Shown: positions 41,010 to 49,888 of the stretch, one piece after another
How the letters are laid out: each line of letters opens with the position of its first letter
How positions within the stretch are numbered: position 1 is the first letter of the stretch
DNA from: CAYPLH01 sp964411505
Lineage (GTDB): Bacteria > Bacillota > Clostridia > CAYPLH01 > DUMO01
Direction: 5' to 3'
Length of the DNA stretch: 64,000 nt
Assembly (NCBI GenBank): GCA_964411505.1
Contig: CAYPLH010000003.1
Span: 62,001 to 126,000 of the forward strand
Position numbers and translations under genes: made by a program
Notes under the pieces: model-generated
What the model was told of the DNA's origin: nothing
What the model saw: the letters and a program-made list of their open reading frames with translations, nothing else
The model's database searches: none

Positions 41010-44000
41010 ATGCCAAAAAGACTTGATGTAAAAAAGGTGCTTGTAATAGGGTCAGGACCTATAATAATCGGGCAGGCAGCGGAGTTTGATTATGCGGGGA
41101 CACAAGCCTGCAGAGCTTTAAAGGATGAAAATATTGAAGTTGTTCTTATAAATAGCAACCCGGCTACTATAATGACTGACACTAATATGGCAGATAATGT
41201 ATATATTGAACCGCTTACATTAGAAATGGTCAAAAAGGTTATTGAAAAAGAAAAACCTGACAGTATACTTCCTACCCTTGGGGGGCAGACAGGGCTTAAT
41301 TTGGCAATGGAACTATCCGAATCAGGTTATCTTGCACAAGCAGGAGTAAAACTTTTGGGAACTAGACCCGAAGCAATTAAAATGGCAGAAGACCGGCAAG
41401 AATTTAAGGATACAATGGAGCGTATTGCTGAACCTTGTATTGAAAGCAAGGTTGTCGGTTCAATCGAAGAAGCACTGGCTTTTGTTGCCAAGATTAGTTA
41501 TCCTGTTATTATAAGACCTGCATATACTCTTGGGGGAACTGGTGGCGGAATAGCCTATAATGAAAACGAGCTTCATGAAATTGCATCAAATGGGCTTAGA
41601 TTAAGCAGAGTTCATCAAATTCTTGTTGAAAAATGTATTTCAGGATGGAAGGAAATTGAGTTTGAAGTAATGCGTGACGCAAAAGGCAACGCTATTACTG
41701 TTTGTAGCATGGAAAACATTGATCCTGTAGGTGTTCATACGGGAGACAGTATTGTAGTAGCACCTGCACAAACGCTTACTGACAGTGAATATCAGATGCT
41801 TCGTTCGTCTTCGCTCAAAATAATATCTGCCTTGGGAATTGAAGGTGGCTGTAATGTGCAATTTGCATTACACCCAATAAAAAGCGAATATGCTGTGATT
41901 GAGGTTAACCCAAGGGTAAGCCGTTCTTCAGCATTAGCGTCAAAGGCGACTGGCTATCCTATTGCCAAGGTTGCAACAAAAATTGCAATAGGTTATAGTC
42001 TGGATGAAATTAAAAACGATGTTACCGGAAAAACCTATGCATGCTTTGAGCCTACCATTGATTATGTTGTCGTTAAAGTACCTAAATGGCCTTTTGATAA
42101 ATTTGTTTATGCAAATAAAAAGCTGGGGACACAAATGAAAGCAACCGGAGAGGTAATGGCTATAGGCAACTCCTTTGAAGCTGCACTGATGAAGGCAATA
42201 AGGTCACTGGAACAAGGAATTTATTCATTGGAGCAACCCCGCTATAAAAAATTCGAAACCGAAAAGCTGTTAGCCAAAATAAAGGAAGCTGATGACGAAA
42301 GAGTATTTTTGATAGCAGAATCTTTGAGAAGAAATGTTTCGGTAGATGAAATTAACCGTATAACAACCATCGACAAATTCTTCCTAGCCAAAATAAAGAA
42401 CATTGTTTCAACAGAGGAATACTTAAAAACACTTGGGGTTAATGATCTTAATGGGGAGTTATTAAGAAAAATTAAAAAAATAGGGTTTACAGATAAGTCA
42501 ATTGCTGAATTTGTAGGATGTAAACCCGAGAAAATCAAAAGTTTAAGAGAAAAATTTGGAATCAATGCATCTTTTAAGATGGTGGATACTTGCGCGGCTG
42601 AATTTGAAGCAATATCTCCTTATTATTATTCTACTTATGATGAGGAATGTGAGGTAGAAAGATCGAACAAGAAAAAGGTACTGGTTATAGGTTCAGGACC
42701 GATCAGAATAGGTCAGGGTATAGAGTTTGATTATTGTTCTGTGCATTCTGTATGGGCACTTGCTGAGGAAGGCTATGAGACAATTATCGCAAATAACAAT
42801 CCTGAAACTGTAAGCACAGATTTTGATACATCGGATAAGCTTTATTTTGAGCCTCTTACACCGGAAGATGTTGAAAATATAGTTAAGACTGAAAATGTGG
42901 ACGGAGCCATAATTCAATTTGGAGGACAGACAGCTATCAAACTTACAGAAGCTTTGGACAAGATGGGAGTCAGGATTTTTGGCACCCAACCTGAACATAT
43001 TGATATGGCTGAAGACAGAGAAAAGTTTGATGAAATGCTTGAAAGGCTTAATATATTAAGACCCTGTGGTAAAACTGTGTTCACTTTGGAGGAAGCTTTG
43101 GCTGCGACCAATGAACTTAAATATCCTGTACTCGTACGTCCTTCTTATGTATTAGGCGGTCAGGGTATGGAGATTGCTTATGAAGATAAAGACATTGTTG
43201 AGTTTATGGAAATAATTAACCGGGTTAAGCAGGAGCATCCGATTCTTATTGATAAATATATGATGGGTAAGGAAATTGAAGTTGACGCTATAAGTGATGG
43301 TGAAGATATACTCATTCCTGGAATAATGGAACATTTAGAAAGAGCAGGTGTGCATTCGGGTGACAGTATTTCAGTATACCCCGCACAGACATTGAGCAAA
43401 AAAAATATTGACACAATTATTGAGTATACCCAAAAGATTTCGCGTGAGCTTAAAGTTAAAGGACTTGTAAATATCCAGTATGTTTTGTATGACAATAATA
43501 TTTATGTAATTGAAGTAAATCCAAGATCAAGCCGCACAATTCCTTATATAAGCAAGGTTACAGGTGTGCCCATGGTAAATATAGCTACGAAAATTTCTAT
43601 GGGTAAAAAACTGCGGGAGTTTGGGTACGGTACAGGACTTTATAAGTATTCAGGTTATGTGGCTGTTAAAGTTCCGGTGTTTTCCTTTGAAAAGCTACAG
43701 GATGTGGAAATAAGCTTAGGGCCTGAAATGAAATCAACAGGCGAGGTTCTGGGTATATCCCAAACCTTATCCGAAGCAATGCATAAAGGAATAATGGCGT
43801 CTGGGATAAAACTTCCTCTTGATGGAGGTATTTTAATGACTGTACGAGACACAGACAAGCCTGAATTAATTGACCTTGCAGAAGCATTTGAAAAGCTTGG
43901 ATTTGAACTTTTTGCAACCGGAAAGACTGCTCACCTTTTGAATTTGCATGGAATAGCAACCAATGCGGTTAAAAAAATTGGAGAAGGTTCGCCAAATATT

Positions 44001-44225
44001 CTTGACCTTATTGAGTCGGGCAAGATTAAGCTTATAATTAATACTCCGACCAAAGGAAGAAAACCTGAACGTGACGGTTTTAAAATCAGGAGAAAATCAG
44101 TGGAAAGGTCAATACCCTGTTTCACCTCACTAGATACTGTAAAAGCTGTGATTGAAAGCATTAAGATGGTAAAAGCGGGAAAGGATCTTGAGGTTATAAA
44201 CCTTAATACAATAGATTACTCTTAA
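41010..44225 (+). CDS. carB: Carbamoyl-phosphate synthase large chain
   Basis: Makes carbamoyl phosphate from bicarbonate, ammonia and two ATP. 1071 residues in two homologous ATP-grasp halves. First half: VLVIGSGPIIIGQAAEFDYA (~10), PTLGGQTGLNLA and RPAYTLGGTGGGIAYN. Second half begins at KKVLVIGSGPIRIGQGIEFD (~550), with IQFGGQTAIKL and RPSYVLGGQGMEIAYE. The C-terminal MGS-like allosteric domain follows from ~930 (FATGKTAHLLNLHGI, INTPTKGRKPERDGFKIRRK). It lies ~125 bases after carA. Confidence 0.98.
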   Translation: MPKRLDVKKVLVIGSGPIIIGQAAEFDYAGTQACRALKDENIEVVLINSNPATIMTDTNMADNVYIEPLTLEMVKKVIEKEKPDSILPTLGGQTGLNLAMELSESGYLAQAGVKLLGTRPEAIKMAEDRQEFKDTMERIAEPCIESKVVGSIEEALAFVAKISYPVIIRPAYTLGGTGGGIAYNENELHEIASNGLRLSRVHQILVEKCISGWKEIEFEVMRDAKGNAITVCSMENIDPVGVHTGDSIVVAPAQTLTDSEYQMLRSSSLKIISALGIEGGCNVQFALHPIKSEYAVIEVNPRVSRSSALASKATGYPIAKVATKIAIGYSLDEIKNDVTGKTYACFEPTIDYVVVKVPKWPFDKFVYANKKLGTQMKATGEVMAIGNSFEAALMKAIRSLEQGIYSLEQPRYKKFETEKLLAKIKEADDERVFLIAESLRRNVSVDEINRITTIDKFFLAKIKNIVSTEEYLKTLGVNDLNGELLRKIKKIGFTDKSIAEFVGCKPEKIKSLREKFGINASFKMVDTCAAEFEAISPYYYSTYDEECEVERSNKKKVLVIGSGPIRIGQGIEFDYCSVHSVWALAEEGYETIIANNNPETVSTDFDTSDKLYFEPLTPEDVENIVKTENVDGAIIQFGGQTAIKLTEALDKMGVRIFGTQPEHIDMAEDREKFDEMLERLNILRPCGKTVFTLEEALAATNELKYPVLVRPSYVLGGQGMEIAYEDKDIVEFMEIINRVKQEHPILIDKYMMGKEIEVDAISDGEDILIPGIMEHLERAGVHSGDSISVYPAQTLSKKNIDTIIEYTQKISRELKVKGLVNIQYVLYDNNIYVIEVNPRSSRTIPYISKVTGVPMVNIATKISMGKKLREFGYGTGLYKYSGYVAVKVPVFSFEKLQDVEISLGPEMKSTGEVLGISQTLSEAMHKGIMASGIKLPLDGGILMTVRDTDKPELIDLAEAFEKLGFELFATGKTAHLLNLHGIATNAVKKIGEGSPNILDLIESGKIKLIINTPTKGRKPERDGFKIRRKSVERSIPCFTSLDTVKAVIESIKMVKAGKDLEVINLNTIDYS

Positions 44226-44362
44226 AAAAAGTATGTTAAACTAGATGTGCATAGAATATATACTGCAAAAATAAGAGCTTTTGCCTTATGTACTTAAATT
44301 TAAGCTCAATAAGAACTATTTGCTTATAAGTTTTGGATATAAATTTAAAAAAGGAGATTGCA

Positions 44363-45163
44363 ATGGCAGCCATATTAAAAGAAGAGATAACGAATATAGA
44401 AAAGCTTAATGAAGATATATTTAAGATGACAATAAGTTCAGATTATATATCGGAATTTGCACTCCCCGGTCAGTTTGTTAATATAAAATGCTGTGATGGT
44501 ATAAATGCCATTCTAAGAAGACCTATTAGCATAGCCTGTGTTGACAGGAGTAAAAAAACCTTTGATATAGTGTTTCAAGTAAAAGGCATTGGAACCCAAT
44601 ACCTAGCACAAAAAGAAGCTAGGAATGGTGTAGATATTATAGGACCACTGGGGACAACCTTTGATATTTCTGAGGAACATGAAAAGGTCGCTGTTGTTGG
44701 TGGTGGAATTGGAACTTTTCCTCTTTATTTTCTACTAAATGAGCTTAAAAAAAGCAATTATAACAGCGTGGTAAATGCATATTTGGGGTTTAGAAACAAG
44801 AACGCAGTAGTACTGACTGATAAATTTTCTAAGGTCTGCGATAATTCCATAATATGTACCGATGATGGAAGCTGTGGCTATAAGGGCTTGGTAACCGATT
44901 TGCTTTTAAAGGATTTATCTAATATGAAATATGATATTATTTATGCATGTGGACCAACTCCTATGCTAAAGGCTGTTGCTATGATTGCAAAAAGCTTTGG
45001 AATTAAGTGTCAGGTATCTCTGGAGCAGAGAATGGGATGCGGTATTGGTGCCTGTCTTGTTTGTTCATGCAAGACAAAGTTTAAAGAAAATGATGGGTGG
45101 ACTTATTCACGTGTATGCAAAGATGGTCCGGTTTTTTGGAGCAGTGATGTGATCTTTGAATAA
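44363..45163 (+). CDS. pyrK: Dihydroorotate dehydrogenase electron transfer subunit PyrK
   Basis: Passes electrons from dihydroorotate dehydrogenase B to NAD. FAD site: LRRPISIACVD (RxxS motif, ~50). NAD site: VAVVGGGIGTFPLYFLL (~108). C-terminal [2Fe-2S] cluster: Cys ligands in QRMGCGIGACLVCSCKT with the last Cys in SRVCKDGPVF. 266 residues. The frame opens at 44333, but AAGGAG (44351-44356) supports ATG 44363. Its presence identifies the next gene as a class 1B enzyme. Confidence 0.96.
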   Translation: MAAILKEEITNIEKLNEDIFKMTISSDYISEFALPGQFVNIKCCDGINAILRRPISIACVDRSKKTFDIVFQVKGIGTQYLAQKEARNGVDIIGPLGTTFDISEEHEKVAVVGGGIGTFPLYFLLNELKKSNYNSVVNAYLGFRNKNAVVLTDKFSKVCDNSIICTDDGSCGYKGLVTDLLLKDLSNMKYDIIYACGPTPMLKAVAMIAKSFGIKCQVSLEQRMGCGIGACLVCSCKTKFKENDGWTYSRVCKDGPVFWSSDVIFE

Positions 45164-45178
45164 ATAAAGTATTTCGAA

Positions 45179-45203
45179 AAGCAAGGGAGTGGTTCTCTTG
45201 CTT
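45179..45203 (+). promoter_or_regulatory. Hairpin between pyrK and pyrD
   Basis: AAGCAAGGGA pairs with TCTCTTGCTT (one G-T pair) around a five-base loop, 15 bases after pyrK. No T-run follows. It could stabilise or process the mRNA. Confidence 0.4.
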
Positions 45204-45350
45204 CCAAAATGAGATAAAACTTATGGAAACATAATAATTCTATACAATATGAACTTTGAATTCACCGCAAGCCGAGTTTATTATGAGCCTATTTGTAGGA
45301 ATTCAGGATGTTCCGTTTAGTGAAAGTATAGTTTAAGTAAGGAGACAGGT

Positions 45351-46268
45351 ATGTATAAAATTGATACAGGAGTTGAAATTGGCGGACTCAAGCTTAAAAA
45401 TCCTGTTATTGCAGCATCAGGGACATTTGGGTTTGGAAAAGAATATGCTGAGTTTATTGATCTTAACAAAATAGGCGGTGTATCAGTAAAAGGTTTAACA
45501 TTAGAGTCACGCAAAGGAAATCCTCCTCCCCGTATAGCTGAAACACCTGCAGGTATATTAAATAGTGTAGGGCTTCAAAACCCCGGGGTTTTTGTGTTCA
45601 TAAAAGAGTATATTCCTTTTCTTAGAGGGTTTGATACCAAGATTATCGCCAATGTTGCAGGAAACACTGTTTCGGATTACTTAAAAATGGTGGAAATATT
45701 AAGTGATGCTGATATTGATGCAATTGAACTTAATGTATCCTGTCCGAATGTTAAAAAAGGATGTGCCGCCTTTGGAAGCAGCAGGGAAGGAGTAGCTGAA
45801 ATTACCGGTAGTGTACGTAAGTTATCAGAGAAACCACTTATTGTCAAGCTTACTCCTAATGTTTCAAATATTGCTGAAATTGCAAAAGCTGCAGAAGATG
45901 CGGGAGCTGATGCTGTATCACTAATAAACACAATTTTGGGAATGGCTATAGATATTCACAGTAAAAGACCCATCCTAGCAAATAATTTTGGAGGATTGTC
46001 AGGTCCTGCTGTAAAACCTGTAGCTCTTAGAATGGTTTATGAAGTTTCTCAAAGGGTCAATATTCCGGTGATAGGCATGGGAGGCATTACAACCGGAGAG
46101 GATGCTGTAGAGTTCCTTTTAGCTGGCGCGCATGCTGTTATGGTGGGAACCGCAAACTTTATAAATCCAGCTGCTTGTCTTGATATATTGGACGGAATAG
46201 TTAATTATATGGAAAGATATAAATTAGGGCGAATTAACGAAGTTGTAGGTAAGCTAGTACTTAATTAA
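45351..46268 (+). CDS. pyrD: Dihydroorotate dehydrogenase B, catalytic subunit
   Basis: FMN enzyme that oxidises dihydroorotate to orotate, working with PyrK. Hallmarks: NPVIAASGTFGFGKEYAEF (~20), PAGILNSVGLQNPG (~70), the catalytic Cys in LNVSCPNVKKGCAAFG (~130), SLINTILGMAIDI and FGGLSGPAVKPVALRMVYEV (~215), and the FMN phosphate site GMGGITTGEDAVEFLLAGA (~245). 305 residues, standard class 1B. A GGAGA site precedes ATG 45351. Confidence 0.97.
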   Translation: MYKIDTGVEIGGLKLKNPVIAASGTFGFGKEYAEFIDLNKIGGVSVKGLTLESRKGNPPPRIAETPAGILNSVGLQNPGVFVFIKEYIPFLRGFDTKIIANVAGNTVSDYLKMVEILSDADIDAIELNVSCPNVKKGCAAFGSSREGVAEITGSVRKLSEKPLIVKLTPNVSNIAEIAKAAEDAGADAVSLINTILGMAIDIHSKRPILANNFGGLSGPAVKPVALRMVYEVSQRVNIPVIGMGGITTGEDAVEFLLAGAHAVMVGTANFINPAACLDILDGIVNYMERYKLGRINEVVGKLVLN

Positions 46269-46422
46269 AACTATAACGATATCTTTAATCCGCTATTTCT
46301 GAATAGTTATACTACATTATATCATTTGTTACAATCAAAAAAACGGATTGAATAGTGATAAATAAGATATGACATAATTACATGCTGATGATATCACATT
46401 TAAATTGACTGGAGGAATATTT

Positions 46423-47280
46423 ATGCAAAGCTTCAATGAAAGATTAGTCTTGATGATGTTTGAAACAAAAGCACTCAGAGTGTGCCCTGAAAACAAGCCG
46501 TTCTGGTATACTTCAGGTACAATTGGACCTTACTATATCAATACTCATTATTTATACGGCAGCGAGAAAAAAGCAAATGAGCTTCTTGGTGTTATTGACA
46601 GGGAAAAGGAAAATAAACTTAGCTGCCCCGCCATTTTATTGCAGAAAACTCTTGAAAACTATTATGAAGATCCGGTTTATAAAGAGCTTATAGATAATAT
46701 GTGTCTTTTAATAAAAGAGAGAGTTACTTTGGGCAGCATAGATTATATATCTGGTGGAGAAAGAAGAGACTGGTTTTTTTCTTTTGTTATTTCTCACCTG
46801 TTAAAGAAACCACACTTGACAATATATAAAGACCGTGAAACAGTACTTACGGACAGTCAGGGAGCAAGATCTGGAATAAATATTAACGGTTCCAATGTGC
46901 TACATATTGCAGATCTTATAACTCTTGCATCCAGCTATGAAAGAGCCTGGGTCCCTGCTATCGAAAAAATAGGCGGCAGTATAAAGCAGAGTCTTGTAGT
47001 AGTTGACAGAAATCAAGGTGGGTGCGAACTTCTGGAGAAAATGGGTATTGTGTCTTCGTATATGATTGAAATAAATATCGATTTGTTTAATAAGGCGCTA
47101 TTCTTAGGACTTATAAATAATAATCAGTATATGCTTCTTTCTGAATACGTTGAAAATCCTCATCATTCAATGAAAATGTTTTTAAGAGAGCACCCGGAAT
47201 TTATTGAAGATTCTTTAAATGCTGACAAAAAAACAAAAGAACGAGCCAAGTTATGCATTTCGAAGGGATTTTACGAGTAG
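46423..47280 (+). CDS. pyrE: Orotate phosphoribosyltransferase-like protein (long form)
   Basis: Transfers ribose phosphate from PRPP to orotate. 285 residues, longer than the ~210 of common PyrE. The N-terminal ALRVCPENKPFWYTSGTIGP is the OPRT substrate region (compare FxLxSG). SIDYISGGERRDWFFSF is the family's core helix. The PRPP loop reads LHIADLITLASSYERAW rather than the canonical EDVITTGGS, and VVDRNQGGCELLEK matches the DREQGG block of UMP synthase. Position after pyrD supports orotate as substrate. TGGAGG (46410) selects ATG 46423 over the TTG at 46405. Confidence 0.78.
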   Translation: MQSFNERLVLMMFETKALRVCPENKPFWYTSGTIGPYYINTHYLYGSEKKANELLGVIDREKENKLSCPAILLQKTLENYYEDPVYKELIDNMCLLIKERVTLGSIDYISGGERRDWFFSFVISHLLKKPHLTIYKDRETVLTDSQGARSGININGSNVLHIADLITLASSYERAWVPAIEKIGGSIKQSLVVVDRNQGGCELLEKMGIVSSYMIEINIDLFNKALFLGLINNNQYMLLSEYVENPHHSMKMFLREHPEFIEDSLNADKKTKERAKLCISKGFYE

Positions 47281-47351
47281 TTTAGAAGTGTTTGAGAAGC
47301 ACTTTCATTAATTTTTGTACCTTGAGCACAGCGAAAGGAGTGAAGCTTAGA

Positions 47352-48854
47352 TTGAAAATAGATCAAAAGAAAGTTGTGACAACGTTTTTCTCAGGACTAT
47401 TCAGCATATTCATATTTGCTACAATTACTTTATTTACTTTAACCATGCCAATTATTAATTCTAAAAAATGGTGGTTTGTATTTATAATAATGATTTTTAT
47501 TATACCAGCAGTAATGCTCTCATTGGCAAAGCATTATATCCCATGGATTGACATGCACATCACGGAAAAAATATCAATTCCAATTATTTTTATATCTGCA
47601 TTTCTACCTAGAATAATTTGGATAAACCTTGTAAATGTGGTGCCTCGTCATGATTTTGAATTATATCATAATTTAGCCGGGCTGCTAATAAACAGTACTA
47701 TAGAAGGTAATAATTATATATCTTTATTTCCTCATGTAATTGGCTATCCGAGCGTTTTATCAGTGTTCTACAGACTCTTTGGTACAAAAATAATTGTCGC
47801 ACAATTATTAAATGTTTTTTTGGGGTGCGGCATTGCCTTTTTAATATATCTTATTGGTAAAAAGCTCTTGAATGAAACATGTGGATTCATTGCCTCATTA
47901 TTTTGGGCTCTATGGCCATCTCAAATCCAATACACTTCATTAGTTGCGACAGAAGAGCTATTCACATTTCTTAATCTTTTATGTATGCTCTTCCTTTTTC
48001 GCGTAGTGGAATACAAGGGAAACCATACTGTAAGTGCTATACTATTTGGATTATTAGGAATTCTAGTTTCTTTTGCAAACGCAATACGTCCTTACGGTAT
48101 ACTAATACTGGTTGCAATAGCAATTTATTATTTCATTTTTATAAAAGAAAGCTGTTGTTTTAAAAAAAATGGCGCAATAAAGATTATATGTTATACCATT
48201 TTATTATCATCATATTATCTTACTTCCCAAGTCATCAATTACTCTGTCATAAACTCCCTAAAACAAGATATAGCTCAGACACCTGTTGGATTCAATCTAT
48301 ATGTAGGCTCAAATATTGAGCAAGGGGGAGTATGGAATGAAGATGATTCCAACATTCTGATAGAATTAATGACAAACACAGAAAATACGCCGCAAGATAT
48401 ACATAATATACTCATTGAAAAAGCGATTGACAGGTTTAAGTCTCAATCTGTTCAGAATATTTTTCTGCTTTGTGAGAAACACAAAACAATGTGGGTACAA
48501 GATGACGATATCCTCTGGTACACATGGATAGCCTTGAATGAAAATAAGCCATCACGTCTTGATTTCGTCCATAATTACCAAAAATTAAGGATTATCAATA
48601 ACTTATATTACCATGTAATGTTAAATTTATGTGCTATAGGCAGTATTTTTTATATTATTCGTTACAGATCGGATAAAAATTTCAAGGACAAAAATAATTC
48701 TCATATTATATTTTTGTTTGTCTTTATATCTGCCATGATTGCAGTACATATGATCGTGGAAGTAGCCGGAAGATATCATTACCCTGCCATTTCGATTTTT
48801 GCAATCTTAGCTGGATATTGCTTGGCAAACTACGATGTTAAGGGGACAGTGTAG
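47352..48854 (+). CDS. Multi-pass membrane protein, GT39/ArnT-like glycosyltransferase
   Basis: About 500 residues with roughly ten hydrophobic helices. The layout (RIIWINLVNVVPRHDFELYHNL in the first outer loop with an Asp/Glu pair, FGTKIIVAQLLNVFLGCGIAF, FWALWPSQIQYTSLVATEEL) fits the lipid-linked sugar transferase superfamily (GT-C fold, PMT_2-like), which add mannose or other sugars to protein or lipid on the outer face. The start is uncertain: TTG 47352 (AAAGGAG 11 bases upstream) or GTG 47340. It is not part of the pyr pathway; the operon probably ends at pyrE. Confidence 0.7.
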   Translation: MKIDQKKVVTTFFSGLFSIFIFATITLFTLTMPIINSKKWWFVFIIMIFIIPAVMLSLAKHYIPWIDMHITEKISIPIIFISAFLPRIIWINLVNVVPRHDFELYHNLAGLLINSTIEGNNYISLFPHVIGYPSVLSVFYRLFGTKIIVAQLLNVFLGCGIAFLIYLIGKKLLNETCGFIASLFWALWPSQIQYTSLVATEELFTFLNLLCMLFLFRVVEYKGNHTVSAILFGLLGILVSFANAIRPYGILILVAIAIYYFIFIKESCCFKKNGAIKIICYTILLSSYYLTSQVINYSVINSLKQDIAQTPVGFNLYVGSNIEQGGVWNEDDSNILIELMTNTENTPQDIHNILIEKAIDRFKSQSVQNIFLLCEKHKTMWVQDDDILWYTWIALNENKPSRLDFVHNYQKLRIINNLYYHVMLNLCAIGSIFYIIRYRSDKNFKDKNNSHIIFLFVFISAMIAVHMIVEVAGRYHYPAISIFAILAGYCLANYDVKGTV

Positions 48855-48896
48855 CGGAGTGAACTATAATTCATAAAAAGGCTACGTTAGATTTGG

Positions 48897-49238
48897 ATGA
48901 TTCGTAGGAATAGAATATCGATGATCTTTCAAGCCTTTCACCTCTTTCCCTTGTTGACAGCAATCGAAAATGTGTGCTATCCAATGGAGTTAAACAGCAT
49001 ACCACTTGCAAAAGCCAAAGCGAGGACGAAGGAACTGTTGGAATCAGTGGGTATTTATGTAGAAAAGCACCGTCGATATCCTGCTAACCTCTCCGGTGGT
49101 GAACAGCAACGGGTTGCAATTGCGCGCGCACTTTCGACCGGAGCAAGGATTCTGCTGGCAGATGAGCCTACTGGAAACACGGTTAAAACTGGATATCAAA
49201 ATAGCAAATCCATTAAATTGGTTTATGGAGGTGGATGA
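48897..49238 (+). pseudogene. ABC transporter ATPase fragment (MacB/LolD type)
   Basis: The middle of an ATPase: Q-loop stretch SMIFQAFHLFPLLTAIENV, signature ANLSGGEQQRVAIARALS, Walker B ILLADEPTGN. The Walker A half is missing upstream (a stop lies just before the ATG), and after DEPTGN the D-loop and H-loop are lost. It is therefore a decayed piece of an antimicrobial-peptide or lipoprotein exporter. Confidence 0.85.
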
Positions 49239-49447
49239 AATTGAGTAGTATAGCAAGAGATTTATATACTATACGCAAGATGGGCATTAAGGCTCTAACA
49301 GAAAAGCTTGGTCCTGTGGGTATGGTTGAATTTATACGACAATTTGACTCCGGTTACGGCGATTATACTAAAGAACGCCATGAATGGCTTGATAACATAG
49401 ACATTAAGACAATCGTGAAACAAGTTGAGGCGAAAAGGGACAGATAA
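49235..49447 (+). CDS. Small acidic/basic conserved protein of unknown function
   Basis: A 70-residue soluble protein; the core LGPVGMVEFIRQFDSGYGDY then TKERHEWLDNID looks like a conserved family seen as short stand-alone ORFs in many bacteria, sometimes beside toxin-like genes. I do not know its function. GGAGGT (49227-49232) is very close to ATG 49235 but properly spaced for TTG 49241, which may be the true start. No partner gene follows; the next ~440 bases hold only a minus-strand remnant. Confidence 0.6.
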   Translation: MKLSSIARDLYTIRKMGIKALTEKLGPVGMVEFIRQFDSGYGDYTKERHEWLDNIDIKTIVKQVEAKRDR

Positions 49448-49601
49448 TACCTAACTTGCAAAGTCGCAATCAAAAAAGCTTTAAATAGTTTGGTTCAAGT
49501 TATGCCTCAGGACTGTTGCTAACAAAGGATTCTGAGAACAGCAAAAAAACCTTGTAATCCGGTGATTGCAGGGCTTGTTTGTTGCCCAACGACCCACCCC
49601 T

Positions 49602-49760
49602 CTAGAACAAAACATCATTTTTCATCCCTGACATATTTAAAACCTGATAAGCATATTTTTTCTTATCGGCAGCTCCGTTTATCCAAAACACATTCCCATT
49701 CAGGTTTTCCGGGTTGTTGCTACCTGATGCGGCTGCAATAGTGTCATTTACACATACCCA
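49602..49760 (-). pseudogene. C-terminal gene remnant, minus strand
   Basis: 53 open codons without a start, ending at TAG (49602-49604). The predicted peptide NDTIAAASGSNNPENLNGN then VFWINGAADKKKYAYQVLNM has protein-like composition (extracellular style, Asn/Gly/Trp/Tyr), unlike the flanking sequence. Family not recognised; probably the tail of a deleted surface protein. The rest of the 49448-49888 gap shows a GTAATCCGGTGATTGCAGGG-type stem and the promoter below. Confidence 0.35.
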
Positions 49761-49823
49761 TTATAATTTCTTTCAAAAAGATGCAGCTTGAAACTAAAAT
49801 AATAATTTTCCTTTTTAAATATA

Positions 49824-49832
49824 TGCTATAAT
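49824..49832 (+). promoter_or_regulatory. Extended -10 promoter of the acyl-CoA synthetase gene
   Basis: TGCTATAAT has the TGn extension plus a perfect -10 hexamer, 56 bases before the gene. No good -35 is seen, which is acceptable for extended -10 promoters. Confidence 0.55.
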
Positions 49833-49888
49833 GGTAATAGCTTGTATAATTATCTTGTGTATAAATTTAAAAAAGGGGTGCTTAAGCG

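Noticed and set aside
43666..43959. 97-codon minus-strand frame in carB
   Set aside because: Antisense to a highly conserved region of carB; no independent evidence.
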